A DNA stretch of 64,000 nucleotides from an uncultured Collinsella sp. (lineage in GTDB: Bacteria > Actinomycetota > Coriobacteriia > Coriobacteriales > Coriobacteriaceae): positions 40,832 to 104,831 of the forward strand of contig USLK01000002.1 in assembly GCA_900555555.1 (NCBI GenBank), in the 5' to 3' direction. The stretch's first letter is position 1. Every line of letters starts with the position of its first letter. Position numbers and translations under genes: made by a program. Shown here piece after piece: positions 18,437-28,199 of this stretch. The notes beneath the pieces are model-generated. The model ran no database searches. It was not told where the DNA came from and saw nothing but the letters and a program-made list of their open reading frames with translations.

Positions 18437-18477
18437 GGCACGGCCCGCAGCATCCTGATGGCGCTGCGGGCCGTGCC
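18437..18477 (-). terminator. Bidirectional terminator between ABC-F gene and kdpE
   Basis: A perfect 15-bp stem, GGCACGGCCCGCAGC / GCTGCGGGCCGTGCC, with an 11-base loop. Read on the minus strand it is followed by TTTTAT, so it best serves kdpE, and it can also stop the convergent ABC-F transcript. Confidence 0.88.
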
Positions 18478-18538
18478 CGTTGTATACGACAGCTTTGGAG
18501 CTTTGGGGATATCGCTGAAGCGCCCTGAGGCCTTTGCC

Positions 18539-19246
18539 CTAGAGCCTTTGCATGCGATAGCCGACACCTACGTGTGTTTGGATGAGCTCGGGATGCGAGG
18601 GGTCGCGCTCGATCTTCTTGCGTAGTGTGCGCATGAAGACGCGCAGGGAGGCTATATCGCTATCCCATGACGTCCCCCAGATCTCGTGCGTGATGAAGGT
18701 GTGGGTAAGCACCTTGCCCACGTTTTGGGCGAGCAATACCAACAATTTGTACTCTATGGGCGTGAGGTGGAGCTCCTTGTCATCGAGGTAGGCGCAGCCG
18801 GCGGCGAAGTCGATGCGCAGGGGGCCGTTCTCGAATACGCTGCTGTCGACGGCATCGGATGAAGCCATGCGGGAGCGACGTAGGCTGGCGCGGACGCGGG
18901 CCAGCAGCTCCTCGACGGAAAACGGCTTGGTGAGGTAGTCGTCGGCCCCGGCGTCCAATGCGCCGATTTTATCCGCATCCTCGGTTCGAGCCGAGATGAC
19001 GATGATGGGTACGGCCGACCAGGTGCGGATCTTCTTGATGACCTCGACTCCGTCGATATCGGGCAGGCCGAGGTCGAGCATGACGAGATCGGGCGCGTGA
19101 GAGGCCGCCTCGAGGATCGCGGCCTCTCCGTTGGTTGCGGTATCGAGTTTGTAGCCGTGCATCTCGAGCGCAGTGGTAACGAGGCTGCGGACGGCGGCGT
19201 CGTCTTCTACAACGAGAACTTGTTGCTGGGGCGCGACGTCACTCAT
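18539..19246 (-). CDS. kdpE: KdpE response regulator
   Basis: A 235-residue OmpR-type regulator of the Kdp K+ uptake genes. The receiver domain has the acidic pair Glu14-Asp15, phospho-acceptor Asp58 in MLDLGLPD and Lys in TKPF. The C-terminal winged helix includes LTPIEYKLLVLLAQNVGKVLTH and RTLRKKIE. The start ATG 19246 overlaps the end of kdpD by eight bases. KdpD phosphorylates it when K+ is low, and it then activates kdpFABC, here divergent. Confidence 0.96.
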   Translation of the reverse strand: MSDVAPQQQVLVVEDDAAVRSLVTTALEMHGYKLDTATNGEAAILEAASHAPDLVMLDLGLPDIDGVEVIKKIRTWSAVPIIVISARTEDADKIGALDAGADDYLTKPFSVEELLARVRASLRRSRMASSDAVDSSVFENGPLRIDFAAGCAYLDDKELHLTPIEYKLLVLLAQNVGKVLTHTFITHEIWGTSWDSDIASLRVFMRTLRKKIERDPSHPELIQTHVGVGYRMQRL

Positions 19247-21974
19247 GGATTTCGACCTCCTCGGCAGGGAGCGTAAACGTGAATACCGCTCCGTGGGGTT
19301 TGTTATCGGCAACACTGATGATACCGCCATGCGCCTCGACGATGGAGCGGCACAGCGACAAGCCCAGTCCGAAGCTGCGGTGCGAATCGACCGGCTTGCT
19401 GGAGGTCGTAGGTTTGTAGAAGCGGTCGAAGATGTGCGGCTTGTCCGCTGCGGCGACACCGGGGCCATCGTCGGCGACGGTGACGGCGACCATCTTGTCC
19501 TGCCGATGGGCCGTGACGGTGATCGTTGAGCCTGCGGGGGTGTATTTGAGCGCGTTGATGAGCAGGTTGGTGAGGACCTGCATGATCAGGTGGACATCGA
19601 TGCGGACGAGTAGGATCTCATCGTTGTGGGGCACCACGATCTCGTGGTCGGTCACCTCGCGCGCCACATGGGATAGCGCGCCGCTAATCACGTCGTCCAT
19701 GAGCTCGGACGTGAGGTTGAGGTGCATGTCGCCATCTTCGATACGCGTGACGGCCAGGAGGTTCTCGACCGTGTCGATGAGCCACAGGGCGTCATCGTAG
19801 ATGGCGTTTGCGAGTTCGCGCCGCTTATCCTGCGAGAGCTGCCCGTTGTCTTCGCGCAGGATGCCCGCCGACCCCGAGATGGACGTGAGGGGCGTGCGAA
19901 GGTCGTGGCCGATGGAGCGCAGCAGGTTGGCGCGGAGCTGCTCGTTCTTGGCGAGGACCGCGGCCTCCTCGCGCTCGCGGGCGGACTGATCGGATTGGAG
20001 GGCGAGGGCCGCTTCGCCCACGATCGACAGGACGATGGAGTTCTCGAAGGCCTCGAGCTTTCGCTTGCCGATGGCGATGCCGATGACTCCGTACACCGTG
20101 CTTCCGGCGCGGATGGCCAGGTATAGGCATTTGGCCTCGGGCAGGGTGGTGGTGCTGGCGCCGGCGTGCTTATTGTTGGTGAACGCCCAGGTCGCTACGG
20201 CTCGCTCGTAGGTGGTGAGCAGCTCATCGTGATCATGCTCGGCGCCGGCGCCCATGTAGAGGGGATCGCCCAGATGTCCGTTTTGGGCCGGGTAGAAAAC
20301 CACATCGCAACGCAGGAGCTTGATGAGCTGGCTCATGGTCGCCTTGGCGCGGTCCTCCATACCCTCGGCCTGCTGAAGGAGCTGGTTCGTCTCGAGTAGG
20401 ACGCGCGTGCGGAACGCGTTTTTCGCCGACGCGCGCGCATTGTTGGTGATGCGCGCCGTGAGTTCGGAGGCCACCATGGCCGTGACGAACATGATGGCGA
20501 AGGTTACCAGGTAGCTTCTGTCGAAGCTTTGCAACGACAAGACCGGGGCGACGAAGCAGAAATTGTAGAGCACCACGGACAGCACGCTCGAGACGAGGGT
20601 GCAGATGCGTCCTTTGGTGGTGACTGCAGTGAGCAGGGCGGTGAGAATGTAGAGCGAGATGATGCTGGAATCGGCAAATCCAAAATGCCTGAAGAATATG
20701 CCGATGAACGTTGCGAGCGCGGCTAAGCCGAGCGTGCGAAGGATGTCTCCGGTGCTGGGCATGGCGTTCGACTCATCGGGGGCCGTGGCTTTGGTGCGCA
20801 GCTCCCGGGCGCTTGCCTTGTCGGGGATGATGTAGATATCGAGGTTGGGTGCGATGGCGATGAGCTGTTCGATGAGAGATTTGTGTCCGAAGAGGGGGTG
20901 ATGCGTGGCGGAGTCGCCGGTGCGTCCCATGACGATCTTCGAGATACCCGAGAGACGTGCGAACTCGGCGATCTGGAATGCGACATCGTCTCCGTACACG
21001 GTCTCCACGGTGGCGCCCAGCTGTTCGGCGAGCGCCATGTTCTCCTGGAGACGGCTGCGGTCCTCATCACCCATGGCCTGGGTTTTGGGGCTTTCGACGA
21101 ACAGGGCGGTGAGTTGGCCGCGGAAGGCTTTTGCCATGCGTGCCGCGGTGCGTACGATGCGCGGATTGGTGGGGGCGGGGGAGACGCACACGAGGATGTG
21201 CTCGCTGGTGTAGTAGTCGCGGTTGCCCATGACGCGCGCGGCCTCGGCGAGTCGGCCCGTGCGGTCTGCACACTTTCGCAGAGCGATCTCGCGCAGGGCG
21301 GTGAGGTTTTCCACGGTGAAGAAGTTCGACTGGGCGCGTTCGGCCTGGACGGAGCGGTACACCTTGCCGGCTTTGAGGCGTTCGAGCAGGTCCTCAGGCT
21401 CGATGTCGACAAGCTCCACCTGGTCCGCATCATCGAAGATGCGGTCGGGGATGCGCTCGTGCACGATGATACCGGTGATTGCCGCCACCATGTCGTTGAG
21501 GCTCTCGATATGCTGCACGTTGACGGTGGTGTACACGTCGATCCCCGCGCGCAGCAGCTCCTCGACGTCTTGATAGCGCTTGGCGTGCCGGCTGCCCGGG
21601 GCGTTGGTGTGTGCGAGCTCATCCACCAATATAAGACGAGGCCGGCGGGCGATGGCGGCATCGATGTCGAACTCGGCGAGCGTGATGCCGTTGTATTCGA
21701 TTTTGCGCGGCGCGACCTTTTCGAGGCCATTGACGAGCTCGGTGGTTTCGGGTCGATCGTGCGGTTCGATATAACCGGCTACGACATCGATGCCGCGGCG
21801 CCGGGCGGCCTGGGCGGCCTGCAGCATGGCGTAGGTCTTGCCTACGCCGGCGGCATAGCCGAAAAAGATCTTGAGATGGCCGCGCTGCGTGCGGTCCGAC
21901 TCTGAATCGGCGTCGCGTCCGATGGCCTTGAGCAGGCGGTCGGGGTCGACGCGCTGGTCGTCGTCTCGTGCCAT
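19239..21974 (-). CDS. kdpD: KdpD sensor histidine kinase
   Basis: A 911-residue membrane sensor. Seen in order: the N-terminal KdpD domain with a Walker-A-like GYAAGVGKT (residues 39-47), a universal-stress-type domain (ILVCVSPAPTNPRIVRTAARMAK), four hydrophobic segments near residues 430-520, a GAF-like region, then the kinase core with H-box SIGHDLRTPLTS, N-box LINALKYT, and DDGPGV and FGLGLSLC. The start ATG 21974 follows GGGAAGG. It is complete and about the usual length. Confidence 0.96.
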   Translation of the reverse strand: MARDDDQRVDPDRLLKAIGRDADSESDRTQRGHLKIFFGYAAGVGKTYAMLQAAQAARRRGIDVVAGYIEPHDRPETTELVNGLEKVAPRKIEYNGITLAEFDIDAAIARRPRLILVDELAHTNAPGSRHAKRYQDVEELLRAGIDVYTTVNVQHIESLNDMVAAITGIIVHERIPDRIFDDADQVELVDIEPEDLLERLKAGKVYRSVQAERAQSNFFTVENLTALREIALRKCADRTGRLAEAARVMGNRDYYTSEHILVCVSPAPTNPRIVRTAARMAKAFRGQLTALFVESPKTQAMGDEDRSRLQENMALAEQLGATVETVYGDDVAFQIAEFARLSGISKIVMGRTGDSATHHPLFGHKSLIEQLIAIAPNLDIYIIPDKASARELRTKATAPDESNAMPSTGDILRTLGLAALATFIGIFFRHFGFADSSIISLYILTALLTAVTTKGRICTLVSSVLSVVLYNFCFVAPVLSLQSFDRSYLVTFAIMFVTAMVASELTARITNNARASAKNAFRTRVLLETNQLLQQAEGMEDRAKATMSQLIKLLRCDVVFYPAQNGHLGDPLYMGAGAEHDHDELLTTYERAVATWAFTNNKHAGASTTTLPEAKCLYLAIRAGSTVYGVIGIAIGKRKLEAFENSIVLSIVGEAALALQSDQSAREREEAAVLAKNEQLRANLLRSIGHDLRTPLTSISGSAGILREDNGQLSQDKRRELANAIYDDALWLIDTVENLLAVTRIEDGDMHLNLTSELMDDVISGALSHVAREVTDHEIVVPHNDEILLVRIDVHLIMQVLTNLLINALKYTPAGSTITVTAHRQDKMVAVTVADDGPGVAAADKPHIFDRFYKPTTSSKPVDSHRSFGLGLSLCRSIVEAHGGIISVADNKPHGAVFTFTLPAEEVEIHE

Positions 21975-22055
21975 GGCGATATCCTTCCCGTGATAGGCGT
22001 GGCGAGGAGCCAAATATATATGCATTTTCGCACGTACCCGGGGTGCATTTCAATT

Positions 22056-22102
22056 TTTATACGGTCTTAATGCCCGTTGCCGCAACTCTTATACCCCTTT
22101 AA
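22056..22102 (+). promoter_or_regulatory. Candidate KdpE-binding direct repeat
   Basis: TTTATACGGTCTTAA (22056-22070) and CTTATACCCCTTTAA (22088-22102) repeat with a 32-base period, about three helical turns, and agree at 10 of 15 positions. They lie in the gap between divergent kdpD and kdpFABC. OmpR-type regulators bind direct repeats; the assignment to KdpE is inference. Confidence 0.4.
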
Positions 22103-22183
22103 TTCCAAACCGCGTTTACTAGTATGTGTGCTCAGTTCGCCCGAGCCGATGCCTATCAGTCAGTCCGTTTGGAGGGAGCCGGG

Positions 22184-22270
22184 ATGGACATCCTTATTCC
22201 GATTATCGGAATCACGTGCATCGCACTGCTTATCTATTACATCTATATTCTGATGAGGAGTGATTCTTAA
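22184..22270 (+). CDS. kdpF: KdpF small subunit
   Basis: A 28-residue membrane peptide, too short for most gene callers. It has one hydrophobic helix (MDILIPIIGITCIALLIYYI, then YILMRSDS). GGAGGGA lies just upstream of the ATG, and the stop is three bases before kdpA. Length and position match KdpF, a lipid-like stabiliser of the KdpABC complex. Confidence 0.88.
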   Translation: MDILIPIIGITCIALLIYYIYILMRSDS

Positions 22271-22273
22271 ATC

Positions 22274-24097
22274 ATGAGCGCTGCAATTCAGTACATCCTG
22301 TACTTTGCCGTGCTCGTCGTCCTGGCCATTCCGCTCGGTCGGTTTATGGCCCATGTCATGGACGGTGAGCATACGTTTCTGTCGCCCGTGCTGGCTCCGG
22401 TGGAGCGCGGCATCTATCGCCTCCTGCGTATCGACGCCAAGGAGCAGATGGGCTGGAAGCGCTATCTGGTGAGCGTCCTCGCCTTCTCGGGTATCGGGCT
22501 CGTGGTGCTCATCGCGCTCCAGATGCTCCAGGCTGTCCTGCCGGGCAACCCGCAGCACCTGCCGGGCGTGTCGTGGGACCTGTCGTTTAACACGGCGGCC
22601 TCCTTCATCACCAATACCAACTGGCAGTCCTACTCCGGTGAGACCACCCTGTCCTACCTCGTGCAGTTCATGGGCCTCACCGTGCAGAACTTCGTTTCTG
22701 CCGGTACCGGTATCGCGGTCATGTTCGCGTTGATCCGCGGCTTCCGCCAGGTCAAGGAGCAGGGTCTGGGTTCCTTCTGGGTCGACCTCACCCGTACCGT
22801 CCTGTACGTGCTCATCCCGCTGAACCTCGTGTTCGGCATCTGCCTGGCTGCCGGCGGCGTCATCTCCAACTTCCAGCCGGCTCAGAAGGCCGAGCTCGTC
22901 GAGCCCGTTGCCGTTCAGCCCAATGCCGACGGCGGCTGGAGCGTTATCGACGGCGCCCAGATCGAGGGCGACACCGTCAAGGTTGACGGCAAGGTTGTCG
23001 AGGACGCGCGCGTGGTCACCGAGCAGTTCCTGCCCCAGGGCCCCGCTGCGTCTCAGGTTGCCATCAAGCAGTCCGGCACCAACGGCGGCGGCTTCTTCGG
23101 CGTGAACTCCGCCCATCCGTATGAGAACCCCAACGCCTTCACCAACATCATCGAGATGACCAGCCTGCTGCTGATCCCGGCCGCCTGCTGCTTCACCTTC
23201 GGTATCGGCGTCAAGAACACCAAGCAGGGCAAGGCCATCTTTGCCGCCATGTTCATCCTGCTGGTGATCTTCACCGGCGTCATCGCCGTCAACGAGCATG
23301 CGGGCACCCCGCAGCTGGCCGATAACGGCGCGGTCAATATCGAGATGACCGACGGCCAGGCCGGCGGTAACATGGAGGGCAAGGAGAGCCGCTTCGGCAT
23401 CGCCACCTCCTCCACGTGGTCGGCTTACACCACCGCCGCTTCCAACGGCTCGGTTAACTCCATGCACGACTCCTACACCCCGCTGGGCGGTTTTGTCCAG
23501 ATGCTCCAGATGGCTCTGGGCGAGGTCGTCTTCGGCGGCGTGGGCTGCGGTCTGTACGGCATGATCGGCTTCGCCATCCTCACGGTGTTCATCGCCGGCC
23601 TCATGGTCGGACGCACGCCTGAGTTCCTGGGCAAGAAGATCGAGCCGGGCGAGATGCGCTGGGCAGTTGTCCTGTGCCTGGCAACTCCGTTTGCCATTCT
23701 GGTGTGCTCGGCCATCGCCTGCATGGTGCCCGGTCTTGCCGACCAGCTCAACAATGGCGGCGCGCACGGCTTCTCCGAGGTGCTGTATGCCTTCACCTCA
23801 TGCGGCGGCAACAACGGCTCGGCGTTTGCGGGCATGAACTGCAACATTCCCTGGATCAACGTCATGCTCGGCCTCGAGATGCTGTTCGCCCGCTTCATGC
23901 CCATCGTCGGTACGCTGGCCATCGCCGGCTCGCTGGCCAAGAAGGGTAAGGTCGCCGAGAGTGCCGGTACCCTGTCTACCACCAACGGCATGTTCGTATT
24001 CCTGCTCGTGTTCATCGTTCTGCTGATCGGTGCCCTGAGCTTCTTCCCTGCCCTGGCGCTTGGCCCCGTTGCCGAGTTCTTCCAGATGATTGCGTAA
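22274..24097 (+). CDS. kdpA: KdpA potassium-channel-like subunit
   Basis: A 607-residue K+-selective membrane subunit of the KdpFABC P-type ATPase. Selectivity-filter-like segments include FITNTNWQSYSGE and NGGGFFGVNSAHPYENPN, and TSCGGNNGSAF near residue 510. About ten membrane segments are visible, ending SFFPALALGPVAEF. It is slightly longer than the roughly 560-residue E. coli protein because of an extracytoplasmic loop near residues 215-265. It begins three bases after kdpF. Confidence 0.97.
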   Translation: MSAAIQYILYFAVLVVLAIPLGRFMAHVMDGEHTFLSPVLAPVERGIYRLLRIDAKEQMGWKRYLVSVLAFSGIGLVVLIALQMLQAVLPGNPQHLPGVSWDLSFNTAASFITNTNWQSYSGETTLSYLVQFMGLTVQNFVSAGTGIAVMFALIRGFRQVKEQGLGSFWVDLTRTVLYVLIPLNLVFGICLAAGGVISNFQPAQKAELVEPVAVQPNADGGWSVIDGAQIEGDTVKVDGKVVEDARVVTEQFLPQGPAASQVAIKQSGTNGGGFFGVNSAHPYENPNAFTNIIEMTSLLLIPAACCFTFGIGVKNTKQGKAIFAAMFILLVIFTGVIAVNEHAGTPQLADNGAVNIEMTDGQAGGNMEGKESRFGIATSSTWSAYTTAASNGSVNSMHDSYTPLGGFVQMLQMALGEVVFGGVGCGLYGMIGFAILTVFIAGLMVGRTPEFLGKKIEPGEMRWAVVLCLATPFAILVCSAIACMVPGLADQLNNGGAHGFSEVLYAFTSCGGNNGSAFAGMNCNIPWINVMLGLEMLFARFMPIVGTLAIAGSLAKKGKVAESAGTLSTTNGMFVFLLVFIVLLIGALSFFPALALGPVAEFFQMIA

Positions 24098-24113
24098 AGG
24101 AGGGCGCAGATTT

Positions 24114-26168
24114 ATGGCTATGCAAAAAGACATGATGGGCCGCGCGGTCCGCGACTCGTTTGCCAAGCTGGATCCTCGCGTCCAGATTCAAAACCCGGTC
24201 ATGTTCCTGGTGTGGCTTTCCGCCGTCATGACCTCCGTCCTGGCCGTCGCCTCCATCTTCGGTGTGCAGGACGCGGGTGTGCCCACCTACTATGTGGTCG
24301 CCATCGCGATCATCCTGTGGCTCACTGATCTGTTCTCCAACTTCGCCGAGGCGCTTGCCGAGGGCCGCGGTAAGGCTCAGGCCGATTCCCTGCGTGCGGC
24401 CAAGAAGGATGTCGAGGCCCATCGCATCGAGTTCGTTGAGGACAAGGAGCACTTCACCGTCGTGCCCGGCACCGAGCTCACGCGCGGCGACCTGGTGGTC
24501 GTGCGCGCCGGCGAGCAGATTCCCGGCGACGGCGACGTCATCGAGGGAGCTGCCTCCGTCGACGAGTCCGCTATCACCGGCGAGTCCGCCCCCGTGGTCC
24601 GCGAGGCTGGCGGCGACCGCTCTGCCGTTACCGGCGGTACCACGGTGCTGTCCGACTGGATCGTCGTCAAGATCTCCAGCGAGCCCGGCCAGAGCTTCCT
24701 GGACAAGATGATCGCGATGGTCGAGGGCGCCGCGCGCAAGAAGACCCCCAACGAGATCGCCCTGGAAATCTTCCTGGTGGCCCTCTCCATCGTCTTTATC
24801 TTGGTCACGCTGGCCCTCTATTGTTACTCCTGCTTCTCGGCCGGCCTTAACGACATGGCCAACCCCACGTCCGTGACCACGCTCGTGGCGCTGCTCGTGT
24901 GCCTGGCTCCCACTACCATCGGCGCGTTGCTGTCCGCCATCGGCATCGCCGGCATGAGCCGTCTGAACGAGGCCAACGTGCTGGCCATGTCCGGCCGCGC
25001 CATCGAGGCCGCCGGCGACGTCGACATCCTCATGCTCGACAAGACCGGCACCATCACCCTGGGCAACCGCCAGGCTTCCGAGTTCATCCCGGTCGACGGC
25101 GTCGATCCCGCGGAGCTGGCCGATGCCGCCCAGCTCTCCTCGCTGGCCGACGAGACGCCCGAGGGCCGTTCCATCGTCGTGCTCGCCAAGGAGCAGTTCG
25201 GCCTGCGCGGCCGCACGCTCGAGGACAAGGGCATGGAGTTCATCCCGTTCACCGCGGCAACGCGTATGTCGGGCGTGAACTACGAGGGCAATGAGATTCG
25301 CAAGGGCGCTGCCGATTCCGTGCGCGCCTACGTGGAGGCAGCCGGCGGCGTGTTCTCCCAGGAGTGCGACGAGGTCGTCGAGCGCATCGCCAAGGCCGGC
25401 GGCACCCCGCTGGTCGTGACCAAGAACTGCCGCGTGCTGGGTGTTGTGTACCTCAAGGACATCATCAAGTCCGGCGTTAAGGAGAAGTTCGCCGACCTGC
25501 GCAAGATGGGCATCAAGACCATCATGGTGACGGGCGACAACCCGCTCACGGCGGCTGCCATCGCGGCCGAGGCGGGCGTGGACGACTTCCTGGCAGAGGC
25601 CACCCCCGAGGGCAAGCTCGAGAAGATCCGCGAGTTCCAGCGCGAGGGCCATCTGGTCGCCATGACCGGCGACGGCACCAACGACGCGCCCGCTCTGGCC
25701 CAGGCCGACGTGGCCGTGGCCATGAACACGGGCACCCAGGCTGCCAAGGAGGCCGGCAACATGGTCGACCTCGACTCCAGCCCCACCAAGCTCATCGATA
25801 TCGTGCGTATTGGCAAGCAGCTGCTCATGACCCGCGGTTCGCTCACGACCTTCTCGGTGGCCAACGACGTGGCGAAGTACTTCGCTATCATCCCGGCCCT
25901 GTTCTCGCCGATCTACCCGGGCCTTCGCGCGCTTAACATCCTCGGTCTGGCAAGCCCGCTGTCCGCGGTTCTTTCGGCCATCATCTATAACGCGCTCGTT
26001 ATCGTTGCGCTGATCCCGGCCGCGCTGAAGGGCGTTAAGTACCGCGAGGTCCCGTCCGGACAGCTGCTGACCCATAACCTGCTCGTGTGGGGTCTGGGTG
26101 GCATCGTTGCCCCGTTCGTATTCATCAAGCTCATCGACATGCTGCTCGCGTTCTGCGGCATTATGTAA
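24114..26168 (+). CDS. kdpB: KdpB catalytic ATPase subunit
   Basis: A 684-residue P-type ATPase subunit that powers K+ uptake. It has the actuator motif ITGES, phosphorylation motif LDKTGTITLGNR with Asp309, and hinge motif TGDGTNDAPALAQADVAVAMN, followed by the KdpB-typical DLDSSPTKLIDIV. The start ATG 24114 follows AAGGAGGG; a second ATG lies six bases on. The gene lies 16 bases after kdpA and 12 before kdpC. Confidence 0.97.
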   Translation: MAMQKDMMGRAVRDSFAKLDPRVQIQNPVMFLVWLSAVMTSVLAVASIFGVQDAGVPTYYVVAIAIILWLTDLFSNFAEALAEGRGKAQADSLRAAKKDVEAHRIEFVEDKEHFTVVPGTELTRGDLVVVRAGEQIPGDGDVIEGAASVDESAITGESAPVVREAGGDRSAVTGGTTVLSDWIVVKISSEPGQSFLDKMIAMVEGAARKKTPNEIALEIFLVALSIVFILVTLALYCYSCFSAGLNDMANPTSVTTLVALLVCLAPTTIGALLSAIGIAGMSRLNEANVLAMSGRAIEAAGDVDILMLDKTGTITLGNRQASEFIPVDGVDPAELADAAQLSSLADETPEGRSIVVLAKEQFGLRGRTLEDKGMEFIPFTAATRMSGVNYEGNEIRKGAADSVRAYVEAAGGVFSQECDEVVERIAKAGGTPLVVTKNCRVLGVVYLKDIIKSGVKEKFADLRKMGIKTIMVTGDNPLTAAAIAAEAGVDDFLAEATPEGKLEKIREFQREGHLVAMTGDGTNDAPALAQADVAVAMNTGTQAAKEAGNMVDLDSSPTKLIDIVRIGKQLLMTRGSLTTFSVANDVAKYFAIIPALFSPIYPGLRALNILGLASPLSAVLSAIIYNALVIVALIPAALKGVKYREVPSGQLLTHNLLVWGLGGIVAPFVFIKLIDMLLAFCGIM

Positions 26169-26180
26169 GCGGAGGTTTGT

Positions 26181-26771
26181 ATGTTCAAAGGTGTTGCATC
26201 GCGCGCACTGGGCGTGTTCGCGCTGTTTACCGTTGTCTGCGGCCTGGGCTATACGCTCGTCGTGACCGGCATCGCCCAGGTTGCGTTCCCGTATCAGGCG
26301 AACGGTTCGCTCATCAAGGTCGACGACAAGATCGTGGGCTCCGAGCTCATTGGCCAGAACTTCGAGGATGAGGACCACATGTGGGGCCGCATCCAGAACG
26401 TGTCGGTGGTCGAGGACGAGAACGGTGAGCTCATGGCCTACTCCGCTCCGTCCAACCTGTCTCCGGCAAGTGAGGAGTATCAGGAGCTCGTGGATGCGCG
26501 CGTCGAAAAGATCCGTGCCGCGAACCCCGATGCCGACATGGATGCGGTCCCGGTGGACCTGGTGACCTGCTCCGGTTCCGGCCTCGATCCCGAGATCTCC
26601 CCCGATGCCGCCGAGTATCAGGTTCCGCGCCTGGCAAAGGCCACGGGCAAGAGCGAAGGCGAGGTGCGCGACATCATCGCCCAGTGCACCAAGGGCCGAT
26701 TCCTGGGCGTCTTCGGCGAGCCCACGGTCAACGTGCTCAAGGTGAATCTCATGTTGGATGGTGTGCTGTAG
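26181..26771 (+). CDS. kdpC: KdpC subunit
   Basis: A 196-residue subunit with one N-terminal membrane helix (residues about 8-30) and a soluble domain. Family features are GSELIGQNFEDEDHMWGR, and DLVTCSGSGLDPEISPDAAEYQVPRLAKATG near the C-terminus. It is needed for assembly of the Kdp ATPase. GCGGAGG lies seven bases before the ATG. It is the last gene of kdpFABC and a clear terminator follows. Confidence 0.96.
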   Translation: MFKGVASRALGVFALFTVVCGLGYTLVVTGIAQVAFPYQANGSLIKVDDKIVGSELIGQNFEDEDHMWGRIQNVSVVEDENGELMAYSAPSNLSPASEEYQELVDARVEKIRAANPDADMDAVPVDLVTCSGSGLDPEISPDAAEYQVPRLAKATGKSEGEVRDIIAQCTKGRFLGVFGEPTVNVLKVNLMLDGVL

Positions 26772-26797
26772 GCGGCGTTTTCGACTAGAGATGCTTG

Positions 26798-26837
26798 CAT
26801 GCCCCCGGTGCGGTCGCGCCGGGGGCATGATTGTTTT
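26798..26837 (+). terminator. Rho-independent terminator of kdpFABC
   Basis: CATGCCCCCGG and CCGGGGGCATG form an 11-bp stem with a ten-base loop, followed by ATTGTTTT. Confidence 0.92.
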
Positions 26838-26957
26838 AACCAGCGGTTAGATTTCCTGCCGAAAACATGAGGGCGTGCCAATTGTGCTGACGGTCGCTAG
26901 GTGATGAAATGGATGCTAAGCAGCTGCGGTATATCGTCCTTAGGCGAAAGGAAAGAC

Positions 26958-28013
26958 ATGCACATCTCAGAGATAATTCGCTCTCGCCGTCTTCAGCTCG
27001 GTATGACTCAGGAGCAAGTGGCGCAGCGTCTCGGTGTTTCGGCTCCGGCGGTCAACAAATGGGAGCGCGGGATATGCTATCCGGATATCACGCTCATCCC
27101 TTCGCTTGCCCGCCTGTTCGAAACGGATGCAAACACGCTGTTGTCGTTCGAGCCGGAGTTGGGAGAGGAAGAGAACCTGGCAATACAGCGCGAGGTCGAT
27201 CGACTGGTGCGTGAAGAGGGATACGAGGCGGGCTTCGATTACGCGCAGGAGAAGATGCGCCTATATCCGACGAGCGATGAGCTGGCCATCGTTCTTACGC
27301 AGTATCTCGACGGTTCGCTCATGCTTCGGCAAATACCGGGTGCCGAGGGGTATCGGCCAGTGCTTGACGATGCGTATGCGCGTTTGGCGAAGAGCGTTGT
27401 GCCGGCAGTGAGGGATCAGGCGTCCGCAATGCTCATCGCGAAAGCCATGCAGGAAGAGCGGTATGATGATGCCCAGCGTATCCTTGACGGCCTTCCCGAC
27501 CGCACGGTGGATAAGGAGGAGCGCCAGGCGATCTTGTATGCGCGCGAAGGAAAGGACGAGGATGCCGCGCGCACTTGGGAGGCCCGCGTGATTCGCATTG
27601 CCGCCGATTTGATGGGGGCGATTGTCGGGTTGATCGAAATTGCGTTGAGGGATGGCCGCAAAGATGATGCGCTCGAGTGCGCGCACCGCGCTCAGCTGGC
27701 ATTCGAGGCACTTGGTCAGCCTGCATGGATGAGTCTGATGCCGCGGCTGGCGGCCGTGACGGCATCGGGCGATTCTGGTGAGGCGATTGAGCTTCTTGAC
27801 GCCGTCATGACCTCGTTGCATGGGGGCGACTCCGCGGCACTCCGGGGTCCGCTTTACCGCTATTCGGACCTGAATGACTTGGCCGACTTGACGTCCAGGA
27901 TGGGTGCGCTGCTGCTTTCGGAAGTCGAGGATGAAGACGAGTATGCTTTTGTGCGTGCAGTCCCTGCCTACCGTTTGTTCGTGGAGAAATGGAAGGCCGT
28001 GGGTTCGGTGTAG
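26958..28013 (+). CDS. XRE-family regulator with helical C-terminal domain
   Basis: A 351-residue soluble protein. Residues about 5-60 are an XRE helix-turn-helix (RRLQLGMTQEQVAQRLGVSAPAVNKWERG). The rest is helical with repeated short motifs, such as EERYDDAQRILDG and GRKDDALECAHRAQ, consistent with TPR-like repeats. The start ATG 26958 follows AAAGGAAAG. It has no membrane segment, unlike the XRE proteins at 39.8-59.9 kb. Targets are unknown; TPR-type XRE proteins in Firmicutes often sense peptides, but nothing here shows that. Confidence 0.8.
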   Translation: MHISEIIRSRRLQLGMTQEQVAQRLGVSAPAVNKWERGICYPDITLIPSLARLFETDANTLLSFEPELGEEENLAIQREVDRLVREEGYEAGFDYAQEKMRLYPTSDELAIVLTQYLDGSLMLRQIPGAEGYRPVLDDAYARLAKSVVPAVRDQASAMLIAKAMQEERYDDAQRILDGLPDRTVDKEERQAILYAREGKDEDAARTWEARVIRIAADLMGAIVGLIEIALRDGRKDDALECAHRAQLAFEALGQPAWMSLMPRLAAVTASGDSGEAIELLDAVMTSLHGGDSAALRGPLYRYSDLNDLADLTSRMGALLLSEVEDEDEYAFVRAVPAYRLFVEKWKAVGSV

Positions 28014-28199
28014 GGAACTCGGTCCGGTCATCCAAAGTGCGGGTGTTTTCGGCCGTGAACGGAGCGGTTATCTTTACTTTGGTTCGCTTCGAGGATGAGA
28101 GCCTTACATTTTCGTATGCCGCGCGTAAGCCGAATCGATGGCACGGGAGGGACGAGTTCACGAGAATGGGTGCGGTAATAACCCTTGGAAGGACTCGCC

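Noticed and set aside
24012..26828. 938-codon minus-strand open frame across kdpB and kdpC
   Set aside because: Shadow of the highly biased kdp genes; low-complexity His/Asp/Gly-rich translation.
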